Program-made: the position numbers and the translations under genes
In this document: in pieces, positions 14,401-25,948 of the stretch
Layout: each line of letters opens with the position of its first letter
Numbering within the stretch: position 1 is the first letter of the stretch
Notes under the pieces: generated by a model
Databases searched by the model: none
Told to the model about the DNA's origin: nothing
Seen by the model: the letters and a program-made list of their open reading frames with translations, nothing else
Source of the DNA: Tetranychus cinnabarinus
Taxonomy: Eukaryota; Arthropoda; Arachnida; Trombidiformes; Tetranychidae
Length of the DNA stretch: 64,000 bases
Assembly (NCBI GenBank): GCA_022266195.1
Contig: WHVY01000003.1
Span: 11,780,001-11,844,000, forward strand
Direction: 5' to 3'

Positions 14401-17400
14401 CATTAATTTTTTTTCAGTCACAATTTTGAAAAAAATTCTGGTCTTTTGGATGAATCTAGATTCTTAAATGATTACGCGTTCATAATTATAATTGAATGGA
14501 CATTTGCATACATTAAAGCAGGGTTTTATGGTCAAATGTTGGTTTTTTTACATTGTAACAATTGCTTTTGATAAAGCATGAAATGCAAAAAACCGAAACT
14601 GGATTGGAAATATTTCTCAGGCAAACAGAATAGAAATTTTCAGAGCTTTGGATAAAGTGACAGTGTAACTCGATCTTTGGGACTGAAACATCAAAATTGA
14701 ATAGTTTACATTATATTAAATCATTTTTTAGATTGTTAATAAATGACTTGAAAAAAGTGTACAAAAAACGAAATCATTTTTTGCTTTCTTCCCAAAGATT
14801 ATTTCAATGGTAACTCTTGGCAAAAAACTGGTAACCATTTCAAGAATTTTTTTAACTTAACTTCTGTCTATGAAAAAAGTTTATCACAAACCCTATCTTG
14901 ACAATGATAGCAATTATAATAACAATAAGGGTAACAGTAATATAATGGATTATTGTTATTAGCTAAATAATAATATTGGAAATAATAGCAATGAAAACAT
15001 ATGCTGTAAAGTTTGATCAACATGTATCAGGTTAGTGTGTTTATAGTCAATTATAATTATCAAAGGTAACAAAGAATTTGGAAAATATGATGATTTAAGG
15101 TAATGATTAATGATTAAGAAACAATTTAAGATCATCTTACCTGGGTTGGTTACCCATTCTTGAAGGGCTTTTTGGAGACGTCGGACATGCAAAGGTTTAC
15201 TGGCCATTCCGACTAAAGCCATGATTTCAAGAAACTCTTCCTCTCCAGCATCACAAAGTTGTTGCACATCATCACCTCCTAAATTTTGATAACAGATAAA
15301 TAAAAAAAATATATTTTAAAATTGTAATCAATCGATTTTCCCATTGAATTAACAGCGAAATTGTCAAAGTCCAACAAAATTTCTTGATAAAACACTCAAC
15401 TCTATACAGGCATTTTTTTGGAGGGAAGTTTGAAGTTGTTTTTTTCATTGGATGATCAGGGTGAGATTATAATGAGGGAAGAGATTGCGCATCTTTCATG
15501 GTAATCAGAAAAAAATGTTAATCATGATGAAAAAACACTCGACTGTTTAATATTTAGTTACAATTTGAATATTCAGCTGAAGTTTGAAAATAAGATTGTT
15601 TTGTGTAACATCGCCATCTCCCGTACAAAAGGATTAATTAAAAAGTGTCTTTCTTATTAATGTTTTGATCAGATGGCGTTGTTTTTAAGACGGTGCCTTC
15701 AATTGTTTTAAGATTTGTATTTCCCTTTCATTGTGATTTATGTTTATGATTGAGTTTATTAATCATGCTTTATATTTAAATAGGTTTAGCTGATGGTAAT
15801 GTGGACTCACCTTGACAGATAAATGTATCATAGTAGGAAAGCAAATTGGACCTCTGGAGGACCCGGTAAAGTTGAAGCTCAGAATCATTTAGTGGGCAAG
15901 ATGTCATTGCGACTATAGAGGGTGAAATGAAAAGAAATATAATTAATTATGGGTCAAAGTCAATCATTTCAACCGAATTGCAACAATAATCATTCAAGTG
16001 GCCAATCAATGTGAACTCTAAGGTAACTAAATCGGTGTAAAAAGCAACAAATTGTTTTTGAATACGCAAAAATTAAGAATCAATTTTTTTGTTTCTTTAC
16101 AGATTAATATTCTATATTTTTCCAGCTCATATTTAGATGTGTCATCAAATCCTGATAATTTTAATAGCATCGGACATGTTCAAGTTTCTTTGCATCTTTA
16201 CCTTGATCTGAATCAGCTAAACTTGAATGAAGTTTGGCTCAGAATGCAACAGTCTTCTATAAAGGAAAATTCAACGTAATTTTGCTTGCCTTCAAAAAAG
16301 GAGTTAATTTGAGAGGTAAGACTGTTTTCTTTAGTAAATCTTTGAATTAATTATCATCCTCATCATCATTATTATAATTACTAAGGTGATGCCAGATTAT
16401 CAAGTATTTTGTGAAATAATACGTTGACCATTAAAAAAACGTAAGAGTTGAAATGTGGAAGAAGAGAAGAGCTGAAAAATCTTAAACATGATCAAATGTG
16501 GAAAAGTTTTTACAATCTTATTCGTAAAAAAGTTGAGAAAAAGGAAAGGAAGAAGATAAGATGGTGATGAAGATGATGATGAAAAATAATGGATGCAAAT
16601 TAGAGTAGCATCAATATTCTCTTGGTTACTATAGAAATGATTCTTGAAGAGGAAAAGGATGAAAAGAAAGAGAGGAAACAAGGAAAAACTGAGGAGAGTG
16701 TGATGAAGATGAGAATGAGAATGAGACAGGAATGAGTATGAAAAAAGTTAAGGGAAGAAGCTACCAATTAAAAAGTTGATAGAAAGAAGATGAAGATGAC
16801 AGGGATGATGAGGAAGATAATGTAAGAGGAGAAAGATATAAAAAATTTGAAAGAAAAGAAGTAATTGGAAAAGAAGATGAGCCTTGAAAAAGAAGAAAAT
16901 GAAAAGAACTTTCAGATTCTTCTTTTTTTCATCTTCTCATTCAGCTTAATTCAATAGAGATAACTTTTATATAGGGTTTATAGGAATCATGAATTATGGT
17001 TGTTTTTTTTCGTCTGAAGTTATTACAATTGACCAATAATCATTACCATGTTCAATATTTATGGTAATTGGTATAATTAAGAAACTGAAAGGAATCAATT
17101 AAAGTAAACACATTCTTGAAGTAACCAGATTGGATTACTTGAAGATAAACATTTTGAACTTTCCCCTGTTACTTTTTTTCCTCTCAACTTTGTAATGGTA
17201 ATGGCGATGAGCATGATAATGATAATAATTATTCTTTCAGATTTTTTATATTTCTTTTTTCTCTCAAGATTTAGATTATACAAATATCAAAGGATAAAGT
17301 TCACCAAGCGATAAAGTACCTTTCAACAATGAATGATATTCATGATATGGGTTGATGTATCATGTTATCTCATGTTACTCCAGCTAATTAGATTTAATTA

Positions 17401-17890
17401 TCAACAAAGGAGCAATAAAATGTATCTGATTGGAAACAGTTTGGAAAAGAAGCGCTGAAAAGGATCTTATTCTTGGATTATCTTGGACGTGATTTCAGGA
17501 AGAAACTCAATAATTAAATGAAATTCAATTATTTGAGTTTAAAGCTCGTTGTTAGGATAAGCAAATGATTTAAAGTATGTTAGGTCTAGGAGAGATGCAA
17601 GGTAGGATGATTGTTATACAGTGAAGTATGAAAAAAGGAAATTTGGATTAAGGTAGGGTTTCCATAGACTTACTTGTTCCATTTGAATTTTTACTCAGAA
17701 TCCGGTTTGCTGAAAACAATGGATTACCCATTGATGAACTATGACCAGTTAAACTTGGTGACCCTTGATTTGGCGAGGAACGGGATAAACTTTGATCTAA
17801 GGATGACCTTATATTTGATGCAGAATGGTCGATTGGTAGCATCGAGGAATTACTTGTGTTGTTACAATTGGAAGTAACTCTAATCTCCAT
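8494..17890 (-). CDS. NAB: NGFI-A-binding protein homologue (NAB), transcriptional co-regulator
   Basis: Nuclear co-repressor/co-activator that binds EGR-type zinc-finger proteins. Twelve exons join in phase: 17674-17890, 15811-15912, 15141-15278, 12222-12862, 11207-11392, 10916-11047, 10230-10363, 9998-10166, 9627-9832, 9301-9371, 9050-9169 and 8494-8840, predicting 820 residues. NCD1, about residues 75-155, is near canonical: ELQLYRVLQRSNLLSYYDTF, then GEEEFLEIMALVGMASKPLH and VRRLQKALQEWVTNPG. NCD2, about 375-510, contains IYGRFDAKRNPDKPLTLHE and NEAAAQICK. Between them lies a 214-residue Ser/Pro/Asn-rich exon. A basic SKRRRL stretch in exon 8 may be a nuclear signal, and exon 9 encodes a Gln-rich coiled coil. 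Longer than human NABs (about 490-525) because of the low-complexity linkers. The first 70 or so residues are poorly conserved, so the exact start is less sure. Confidence 0.93.
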
Positions 17891-20800
17891 TTTTTGATAT
17901 TTTTCTTTCTCTTCTCACTCTACTCTCGAAAGACAATTAGTTAACCAATCTTCTCTTTCTCACTTATCATCCAGAAAAATAAATCAATTGAAGCACTGAA
18001 TAAAGTTCATTAGAAGGACAAAGATGAAACAAAAAAAGCTGATGGCGAACCGAAGGAGGAGTTAAAATTAAAAACAAAATGGCAATCAAAGGAATTTATA
18101 TGGCGAACGAAGGACGATGATGATTATGATGGTGATGGCAAAAGGACTTTTAAACAAAGAAGATGATGAGAAGGAAGAGGAAGGAGGAGATGATGTAAAT
18201 GAGAATCAAAGTAAAAGAATCTGAAAATTCCCTCGATGTTGAAACATGTTTCAATGGTAACAACGATGATAAGGAATGGTGACTATGATGATGATGGTGA
18301 ATGGAGGGAGGAGAAAACGATGGCGAATATGGAAGAATGATGATGATGATGAAGTTAACTCGAGGCTTCGAGGCTATCGATTATTTCACTTTTGCGCTTA
18401 TAGAAACTTGCGTCGAGGAAAAAAACTTTTTATTCCTCGATGCTCTTTCACTCTTCTTTTTCTTCTCCTTTCTCTTCTTTCTTGCTTTCTTCGGTGTTGA
18501 AGTAATTCCAATGAAATGACACTTTACATGAGAGGCTGGACGAAGGATAATGATGATGATGACAAAACCATTGAACCAATAGTAACTTCGATGATAATGG
18601 ATTTATCCCTCGATGAACTTGCTATTTACCCTCCTTCCTTCCTACTTGTTGTTTTTCTTGTACAAGTTTTTCGTCTTGTTCTTATTTTGCCTGATCTAAC
18701 CCAACCTAACCCTATCTCACTCACTCGATGCACCAATGGTATCAATAAGAAACACAATAAGAAAGAGGAGGAGAAAAGATGAAAGGTATCACTTGCTGCA
18801 CACAAAAGATGCTGATGTTTATGTGGAGAAGGTGAAGGAAAAAGTCGACAAAAAAACGTGAAACTTTAACACGTAATAGAAATAAGTTAAGGCCTAAAAG
18901 GGTTAAAAATATTTACATCGAGGAGAAACTGATGACAATGGAAGGAACATAAGGAAAGTTGGACACTTGAATATAAGAAGCAGTATGTTTTTATTTTTGT
19001 TTAGTATTTGAGATGTTAACATGTTACTCTTGGCTATACCACTTGGTTAGTAATATCATCGTTGAATTGAACACTTTACTCATCTGGCCTCTCCTGTTTC
19101 TCCTGATCACAATCTCATTCTCATTTTGCTATTCCTCTTGCTTTACTCTCCCTTCATTCCTGATGATGATCATCATTCCTGATCATCGTCATCTCACTCT
19201 CATAGAAAAAGCTTGATGCTTCTTTTTGCCTACTCTTATTTAGGCTCGATGGCAAAAGTATGCCTTGAAACTAGTATGAAAAAGTCGTCGGTGGTTGAAA
19301 TATAGGGATAAAAAGATGAGGAGGAAGAAGGAAAAAGAGAGGGAGAAATGATGAGAAGAAGGAAAGTAAAAGAAAGGTTTCATTTTTCTCCATAGGAGCC
19401 ATTTTAAATTTGCTTCGATGCTTCATTTTGATTCATTTTTTTGCTCTGTATTTACCACTCTTGATGATGGAGATGATGATGTTGGTATAAAAGAAGAGAG
19501 GAGAAATCCTTTTCTTCTTTCCTTGTTTTATAGAGCTTCGTACAACAATTGACGTTATAAAACTAAGAGGGAGGCTTAAGGGAGGAGGGAGGAAGAAGGA
19601 GGTAGGTTAGGGAAGAGGAAGAATGAAAAAGGGATGAAAGAAAGGCCAACAAGACGAAAAAGACAGTTAAGGGTAAAAGCATCGAAGCAGGTTCTTTTGT
19701 CTTGTTTTCAAACTTTACAACCTTACTCTTCATCTTCATCATCAACATCAGCTCTTACCTATGATACGGATCATCTTAGAGCGATCATCTCCTCTCTATC
19801 TCTCTATATCGCTCTCTCCTCTTCATCTTCTTTGTGTCTGTTTACAGCGTGTTTAGAACGGCAAAAAAGGTTGTTTTTTTCATTCTGACTTTGGTTACAC
19901 TTTTAAGCTTTTATCCTCTTCTCCTTTGTGTCTTTCATCTTTTATCATCCACTGATATAACAACAAATCGTACTTTTTTTCATCTCAACTTTTGCTTTTT
20001 TAAACGGCAAAGGCTAATCAGTTTACTTGCCAATATGTCCAGAATTGACTGTGATTAAGATTAAAAATGGAACCATTTTTTCACCTTTTCTTAGCTACTT
20101 GTTTGCAAAATGTAAGAAAAGGTGAAAAAAACTTAAATATCGTTTTATTTAAGGCGATGGTTAAATGGTTTCAATTCGGTTTCTTATCACAATTTTTTTA
20201 ACTCTTTTTTTCTTCAATTCGCATTCATTTTCTTAGCTTGATACCATTTATGTAACCTTTGATATAATTGAACACATTTCTTTATCCTCAAATCTGTTCA
20301 TTTTTTGAGTTATCGGCGGTGTTTTTTATCGCTATTAATAAATGGTGCTTTTGCCTTTCATTATTTATAAAATAGAACCTTTAAGAGGCTTGAAAAGATG
20401 ATTTTTTATAATCTTAACAGTTTTTGATATCAATCTTTTGATTGTATCTTTTAAAGGAAAGATGGCAAAGGTTATTGTTATTAAAGATCATCAGAAATAT
20501 GATAATCAATGATAACAGCAATATTATTAGATTTATTAATAATTGATCAATGATCAGATTTTTCATTGGATATTTCAATCTCTTAATCGCCATAATATAC
20601 AAGAAATATATATATGTATAAGAAAATCATTAGTTATTTCACGCAACTCCCTTTAAATCATGATGGTAGTTGTTCCAAGTTTCAATCAGTGTTCTGAATT
20701 ATTCAAATTGCATTCAACTTGTAAGGTTACTAGAGTCATCTAGGAATAAACTTCACAATCTGAGTTAACAACTTCAAATGCATTTTTTATCTATTAGTAT

Positions 20801-23466
20801 ATAATTGTATCTCACATATATATTTACAAGAATCAAAAATTGAACAGAAAGGTCTGAAAATTTTGATCAACTTATTATATTATAATATAACTTAATATCA
20901 GGCACTGATTTTATAGCTTTATATAAATCCGTAAACATTTTATCAAGAATATTAACCTTGGAAACTTATTATGTAATCAAATTAAAAATTCAGTTAGTGA
21001 ATTCAATAACTGGCTATTACACTGATATTATTGTCGAAGTAACAAGGAAAGCGTTAATCTAGAACTGCGGCCTGAATATTAGCGCTAAGATTCTCGATTT
21101 TCAATTTACATTGCAAATTCAAATAGTTGACCAGATTTTTCAAGTACATTGTATGAACATTTTACGTTAATATTTCAGTTAGGATCAGTTAACATGAAAT
21201 CTTTGCTTGTATACCGTTTCATTATTGTATTATTGATAATATTGCATGACGCTGGATCAAGATTTTATCATGAACTCAACTTTTTCGTTATGATCGATGC
21301 TGCAGTTGAACTTGTAAAGTCCAACTCGAACTAACAAAGAGTAGAGTAGAGTCACCTGGTGATTTTAATACCAACTAATAGTTGCTTTTTTAAAATTCAA
21401 ATGAAGCAAGTTTTAAAGAAATGCTTCTTTTAATCAAGAATAATACTGATATTAAACTGATTATTTTACAAACTTTGGAAATATTGAGTAGATAAAAAGC
21501 TATGATAAATATTTCGTGCTCACGTTGGTCGATAATTGACTGCTAAAATTTAGAAGTGGACTGAAATAATGTTTACATTTTACCGTCACTAACTGTTTTG
21601 ATTTTTTTTTGTAGTTTGGATAGATGTTTACTTCTTGACTGTACACTGGAGGATTGTTCAGAAGTTTGGTGGATATGATCAAACAATGTATGACAATATG
21701 ACAAAATTTAATCCTGAAACACTTGGCCTGATTTGTGTTATTGTCATGTATCGTTACCAACATTAATGATTATTGCTATTGGCCGAAACAGCGGTTATGG
21801 ACGGAGATATTGTGTCAAGAAAAGGAAAAAATTTACTTACAATGATTTGGGTTGAATCAACAGCATCCTTAAAAAGCGTCAATTAGTTATTGAATGAGAA
21901 GATGGAAATAAATTGAAAGCATAAACAATCAATGGATAAGTAGGAAGCAAATGTAATCCAAAGGATCAAGACATTTATTGGAAACTACAATAGTTATCAA
22001 TATAAACTAAAATATATTTACAACAAGAAGACAATTTAATGACAATTTATTGGATCTAAAACAAGGCGATAAACAGTTACACGGATAAAAAAGTAAATGA
22101 AAACAAGAAAATGTGAAAAGTAAATTGGGACCAAAAAAGTGACAGAGAAATGAAGATTTCCATGAGTGAGGGAGAAAAGAGCTGATGACTATGTACCAAA
22201 AAAACGCTGAAAAAAGAAAGAGAGAAAAAGATGAAGATGAAGATGAGGAAGGAAACTCAACGGGCAATGTTAATATGATGAGGATAAAAAAAGGGTTAAA
22301 AAAGATGTTGACAAAGTGAAGAAAGAAAGATGAAAAAGTAAAAGATGAAGAAACAAAACAAGACGCAAAGAGGAGGAGGAGGTGGTGGTGGTGTTGGAGG
22401 ATGAGAAGAAGAGGAGGAGGAAAGAGGTGGTAAAGATGATTTGATTGGCAAAAAAAGGGATGATGATGAAGAAGAAGAATGATTATGGTTGAAGGAAAAA
22501 GTAGGCCAAAAAAACAGCCAAGTAAATGAGAGGAACAAGGAAAAGGTAGCAAAAAAATGATGAACAGAGACCCCTAAAGGGAGAGAAAGATGATGATGAA
22601 GATGAAGATGATAATGAAGCAGTGAAGAGGAAAAGAAGATGCATAAAATGATGAGAAGGCTACAAAAAAAACGAAAAGTATTACAATAATTCTCAATCTC
22701 TTTTCAGTCGTCTGTGCTAGACTCTGTATTTTGACAGAATGCACAATATAAAATGGTTTTTTTGCTTAAACCCCACTTTCAACCCTTTACCATTCTCATC
22801 CTCTTCATCATCATTTTATCATAAGTTAGCATGAAGAGAAAGGGAGAATTATTTTCCATCTTCCTTCAAGTCCCACGGTTTTAGCTGCATAAGTTTTTTT
22901 TCTTCATCTGAATTTATCTTATAACTCTTCAAACAATTTTACTCTCTTTTTGCTTTCAGCTTTTTTTCATTCATATTTGTTCATCATTGCTCCTCATCTT
23001 CATCATTTTCATCGTTTCTTTCACACTTTTTATCCTCATATACTTGGTTAATTGCTTTGTTGGAGGGATGTAAAAATTGAAATGGGTGAAGAGGAGGAAG
23101 ATGAAGGATATTTTAATGTTGTCGTCCTTTTTTACAATGTTTCCAGACTTTTAATGTTTACGTGAAAAAAAGTGAATATGATGTTGCTGGAAGCAAAGAT
23201 GAGATGAAGAAAGGTATAAAAAAAGGATGATGTTTCATCGTTTAAATGGGAAAGTCACAATCAAAATACTTGTCAAGCTTTTTCTGCATTTTGAATGTGG
23301 AATTGAAAAGACATTTTTCTTTTATTTAATATTTCATGTTCAGATTGACAATTGATTTGACTTTAAGTTCAATATCAAAATCTTGAATTCATTCTAATTC
23401 AACTGTTATCTAGATTCAGTTAATGTGTGTTATTTGAGGAAATATAATCAAAACATATTTGGTTGT
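17891..23466. other. 5.6-kb region without a convincing gene, polypurine and GAT-rich
   Basis: This stretch upstream of NAB is rich in GAA, GAT and GGA tracts and their complements. The longest open frames, including a Ser/His/Phe/Leu-rich one on the minus strand at 22007-22552, translate simple repeats and lack family features. A perfect 18-bp hairpin lies at 20076-20130. A 46-codon frame beginning near 21194 on the plus strand looks like a short signal sequence but has no other support. NAB regulatory DNA or long 5' UTR exons could be here. Confidence 0.5.
20076..20130. repeat. Perfect 18-bp inverted repeat with 19-nt loop
   Basis: The left arm at 20076-20093 (TTTTTTCACCTTTTCTTA) is an exact reverse complement of 20113-20130. 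The loop is 19 nt. Pairing stops beyond the outer ends, so the stem is short for a typical animal pre-miRNA. It lies in the gene-poor region between NAB and the polycystin-like gene. Confidence 0.75.
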
Positions 23467-25518
23467 TTAAGTGGCATTTGTAGAGGCGTCATAGCCAAGA
23501 TCAAAAGACATTGGACCTGATTTGTCGGGTTTATAAAATCTGAAGATAATTGATTCAATAATCAATCCGGTAATCTGGAAAAAGACAAAGGACAACATGA
23601 CTGAAATTATCCAGTTTATATCATTAGTTTGTACGGTTGAAGTATAATTTGAAGCAATTGATAAATTGAAGGTTTCACCTCTCCAATAGGATTTATTGAT
23701 CACTACAGCTGCATTAAAAACTTCAATGATTATGACTATTACGAGAAGGGAGCCAATTATGTTGAAAAGTTGATGATTAGATGATAAAGACATTAAATTG
23801 TAACGATCAGAATTATGCCTTTTGAATACAGCTATGTAGGCCAAAAGAACCCAAGTGTAAAGAAAGATAGCGCCACCAACGCCTTCAACCAGACTGGCCG
23901 TTATGTAATTTTGATCGTGTGTTTCTAATGTGTTTAGTAATTTACTTGCCAAGTATTGGATAATAAATATACTTATTAAACATCTTTCCAGCCAAGTTAA
24001 AGATTGAACTCGTTGTAAGGTTATTGGTAAACTGGTTATCATATTAATTCTTGTCATGGCTCGACTCCAATCAGCTGAATCAGATAGCCTAACGTTACGG
24101 TTGTGTTGTAAGTAATGGCAATAAGGGTAAACTTGGTAGAAGTCTTGGCTTTTAATTACCAGCCCATACAAGTAAATTAACGAGACTTTGGATGCTGGTG
24201 ATTTGTGGAAGGTTATTTCAATGAAACGAGGTTTGTCCAGAGGTCGGACTGAATAGAAATCAATTAGGAGGTCAGTGACATCACTTGACATAAGACTATT
24301 TGAAGACCAAATTGTTGATCGGTTGATTTGTAAAGATCCTATTGAGCTTCCATTAGCTCTTATCAAATTTATATCGAAATATCCTGGTAATCTCTTGTTT
24401 ACCAAACGACCACAACGGATTCTTATTTGGCTGACGTTTTTACACGCCACTGGTGCATCGGGTAACTCATATTCAGTGATCTTTTTGATGGATGGCTTAT
24501 GAAAGCGTCGATAAATTGTAAAAAATAATGGGACAAGGAACAAACAAGAGATTATTGAGACGAAAAAGTAAGTTTTCCAATTTGTTGTCTCCCAACAAAC
24601 ACATTGCTTAACATTTTCATTAACGTATGGATAACAGGTTGTTAAAGGTATATATTGGGTTCCATAAGATTTATCCAATGAATAACAAAGAGTATAAGTT
24701 ACTAATGGTGCAGAATGTGAGGACGAGTCATCAGAAAACAGAATCCGATATCCCATTAATTGAGAACCACTGGATATTAGTCTGAGATTTGCAGATGTTT
24801 CATTGATTGGTGTTTGGTTATTGTTGTGGCCTGAAATTGCAAGTGCGTCATAACCGATGAGAAAGTGTTGATCGAAACCTCCAAAAAAGTTGTCATCTAA
24901 GTAAATTTGAGATTCGGATGAATTAACCGTTTGATTCAATGGATTTGAACTACTGTTAATTTTATGAAAATCGGATTTGTCTTCACGTAAAACTGTTTCG
25001 TGTGCAGTATAATCAATAAATGCTGGAAACAAAGTTTTCATGAAACCGTAAGATATGTTCAAATCAAGGGGATAATTATCCAAACTAGTATTCATTGAAA
25101 GGTGAATTGATATTCTACATGTTCGACAATCAAATGGCCGACGAGCAAGCATGTAAAGTAGCCAGATTTTTTTTAAGCTATCATTTGTAGATTGTGATGA
25201 AGAGTCAATATATATCATAGGATAACTCCTAAAGGTGAATGATGTTAACCAATAAGAGTCATTTCGTGTCACTGTAACACGGTCTGGGATTATATTTGAT
25301 GTCATAAATGAAGAATCGCGTCTTCCACAAAAATTTTGTATGTCACTGATAACACTTTCATTAGCATTAGAAGCAATTATGTCTTTGATTAGATTGTCTA
25401 TTGAATTAATAGTTGGTGTACAGAAATAATTAGCCAGAGGAGCAGTTGACGGGGTTATATTAATGAGTAATATACAAAATACTGTAAAAACATACGATTT
25501 TGGACTTATTCGCACCAT
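23467..25518 (-). CDS. Polycystin-1/PLAT-like multi-pass membrane protein, intronless
   Basis: Single-exon gene of 683 residues; function not established. Residues 1-26 look like a signal peptide. The ectodomain to about 315 is rich in N-glycosylation sequons and ends with C-V-C-W-E-T-T-N-W at 306-314, resembling a degenerate GPS (C-x-C...T-x-F/W). One membrane span follows at about 317-337, then a cytosolic region at 362-470 whose pattern (IRIRCGRLVNKRLPGYFDINL, then a domain end like YLYGLVI) suggests a PLAT/LH2 beta-sandwich. Four more spans follow near 512-528, 545-565, 585-606 and 636-659. The order GPS, TM, PLAT, TMs is that of polycystin-1-type proteins, but this protein is far shorter and lacks the full 11-span channel part. 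The assignment is inference from architecture; the reading frame is intact. Confidence 0.6.
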   Translation of the reverse strand: MVRISPKSYVFTVFCILLINITPSTAPLANYFCTPTINSIDNLIKDIIASNANESVISDIQNFCGRRDSSFMTSNIIPDRVTVTRNDSYWLTSFTFRSYPMIYIDSSSQSTNDSLKKIWLLYMLARRPFDCRTCRISIHLSMNTSLDNYPLDLNISYGFMKTLFPAFIDYTAHETVLREDKSDFHKINSSSNPLNQTVNSSESQIYLDDNFFGGFDQHFLIGYDALAISGHNNNQTPINETSANLRLISSGSQLMGYRILFSDDSSSHSAPLVTYTLCYSLDKSYGTQYIPLTTCYPYVNENVKQCVCWETTNWKTYFFVSIISCLFLVPLFFTIYRRFHKPSIKKITEYELPDAPVACKNVSQIRIRCGRLVNKRLPGYFDINLIRANGSSIGSLQINRSTIWSSNSLMSSDVTDLLIDFYSVRPLDKPRFIEITFHKSPASKVSLIYLYGLVIKSQDFYQVYPYCHYLQHNRNVRLSDSADWSRAMTRINMITSLPITLQRVQSLTWLERCLISIFIIQYLASKLLNTLETHDQNYITASLVEGVGGAIFLYTWVLLAYIAVFKRHNSDRYNLMSLSSNHQLFNIIGSLLVIVIIIEVFNAAVVINKSYWRGETFNLSIASNYTSTVQTNDINWIISVMLSFVFFQITGLIIESIIFRFYKPDKSGPMSFDLGYDASTNAT

Positions 25519-25948
25519 GGCTTTTTGCTAATTAATAATTATTGTAATTTGTGATCTCTTTCGTCGGATAAAGATAAACTGGCACAAAAATTAAGGTCTA
25601 TACTTAAATTTACAATAAAATTCACTTCATCGTAACTTCATAACCATTCAGAGTTCTATAAATTTTTAAAACCACTCTAGCAATCATTGTTGCACAGCTG
25701 GAGGATCGAGCTTTAATGTAGATGGATGTTAACGCATTAATTGATTAAACAAGAACTGAAATTAATCTCACATTGTCAGTTTCTATTGATATGCAAAATA
25801 ATTATTGATGTTCAAATTTCTAGAATAGAATCAAGACGAAATTTTTGGAGCCATATCATATTTATTTGTTTCCACTGATTTAGTGTTATACCTTTTGCTT
25901 ATACAAGCAGTTAGACTACATTAGTTAATAAATTGCAAGTTAGAAAAA
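25519..25948. other. Intergenic region between the polycystin-like gene and PSMD3
   Basis: AT-rich gap between two minus-strand genes: promoter side of the polycystin-like gene and 3' UTR of PSMD3. Nothing else evident. Confidence 0.4.

Noticed and set aside
15600..15710. Weak inverted repeat around CGCCATCTCC and AGATGGCG inside NAB intron 2
   Set aside because: Only about 8 bp of each arm pair and no target duplication was found, so it is not called as a MITE.
16052..16279. 75-codon plus-strand frame inside a NAB intron
   Set aside because: No family similarity and no splice partners; intron 1 of NAB on the other strand is otherwise non-coding.
21194..21334. 46-codon plus-strand frame with a signal-like N-terminus
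   Set aside because: Hydrophobic starts arise often in AT-rich DNA; the mature part is only about 25 residues with no cysteine pattern or neighbours to support it.
22007..22552. 181-codon minus-strand open frame rich in Ser, His, Phe and Leu
   Set aside because: It is the complement of a long GA/GAT-rich tract, with no start context, family words or domain pattern; simple-sequence open frame.
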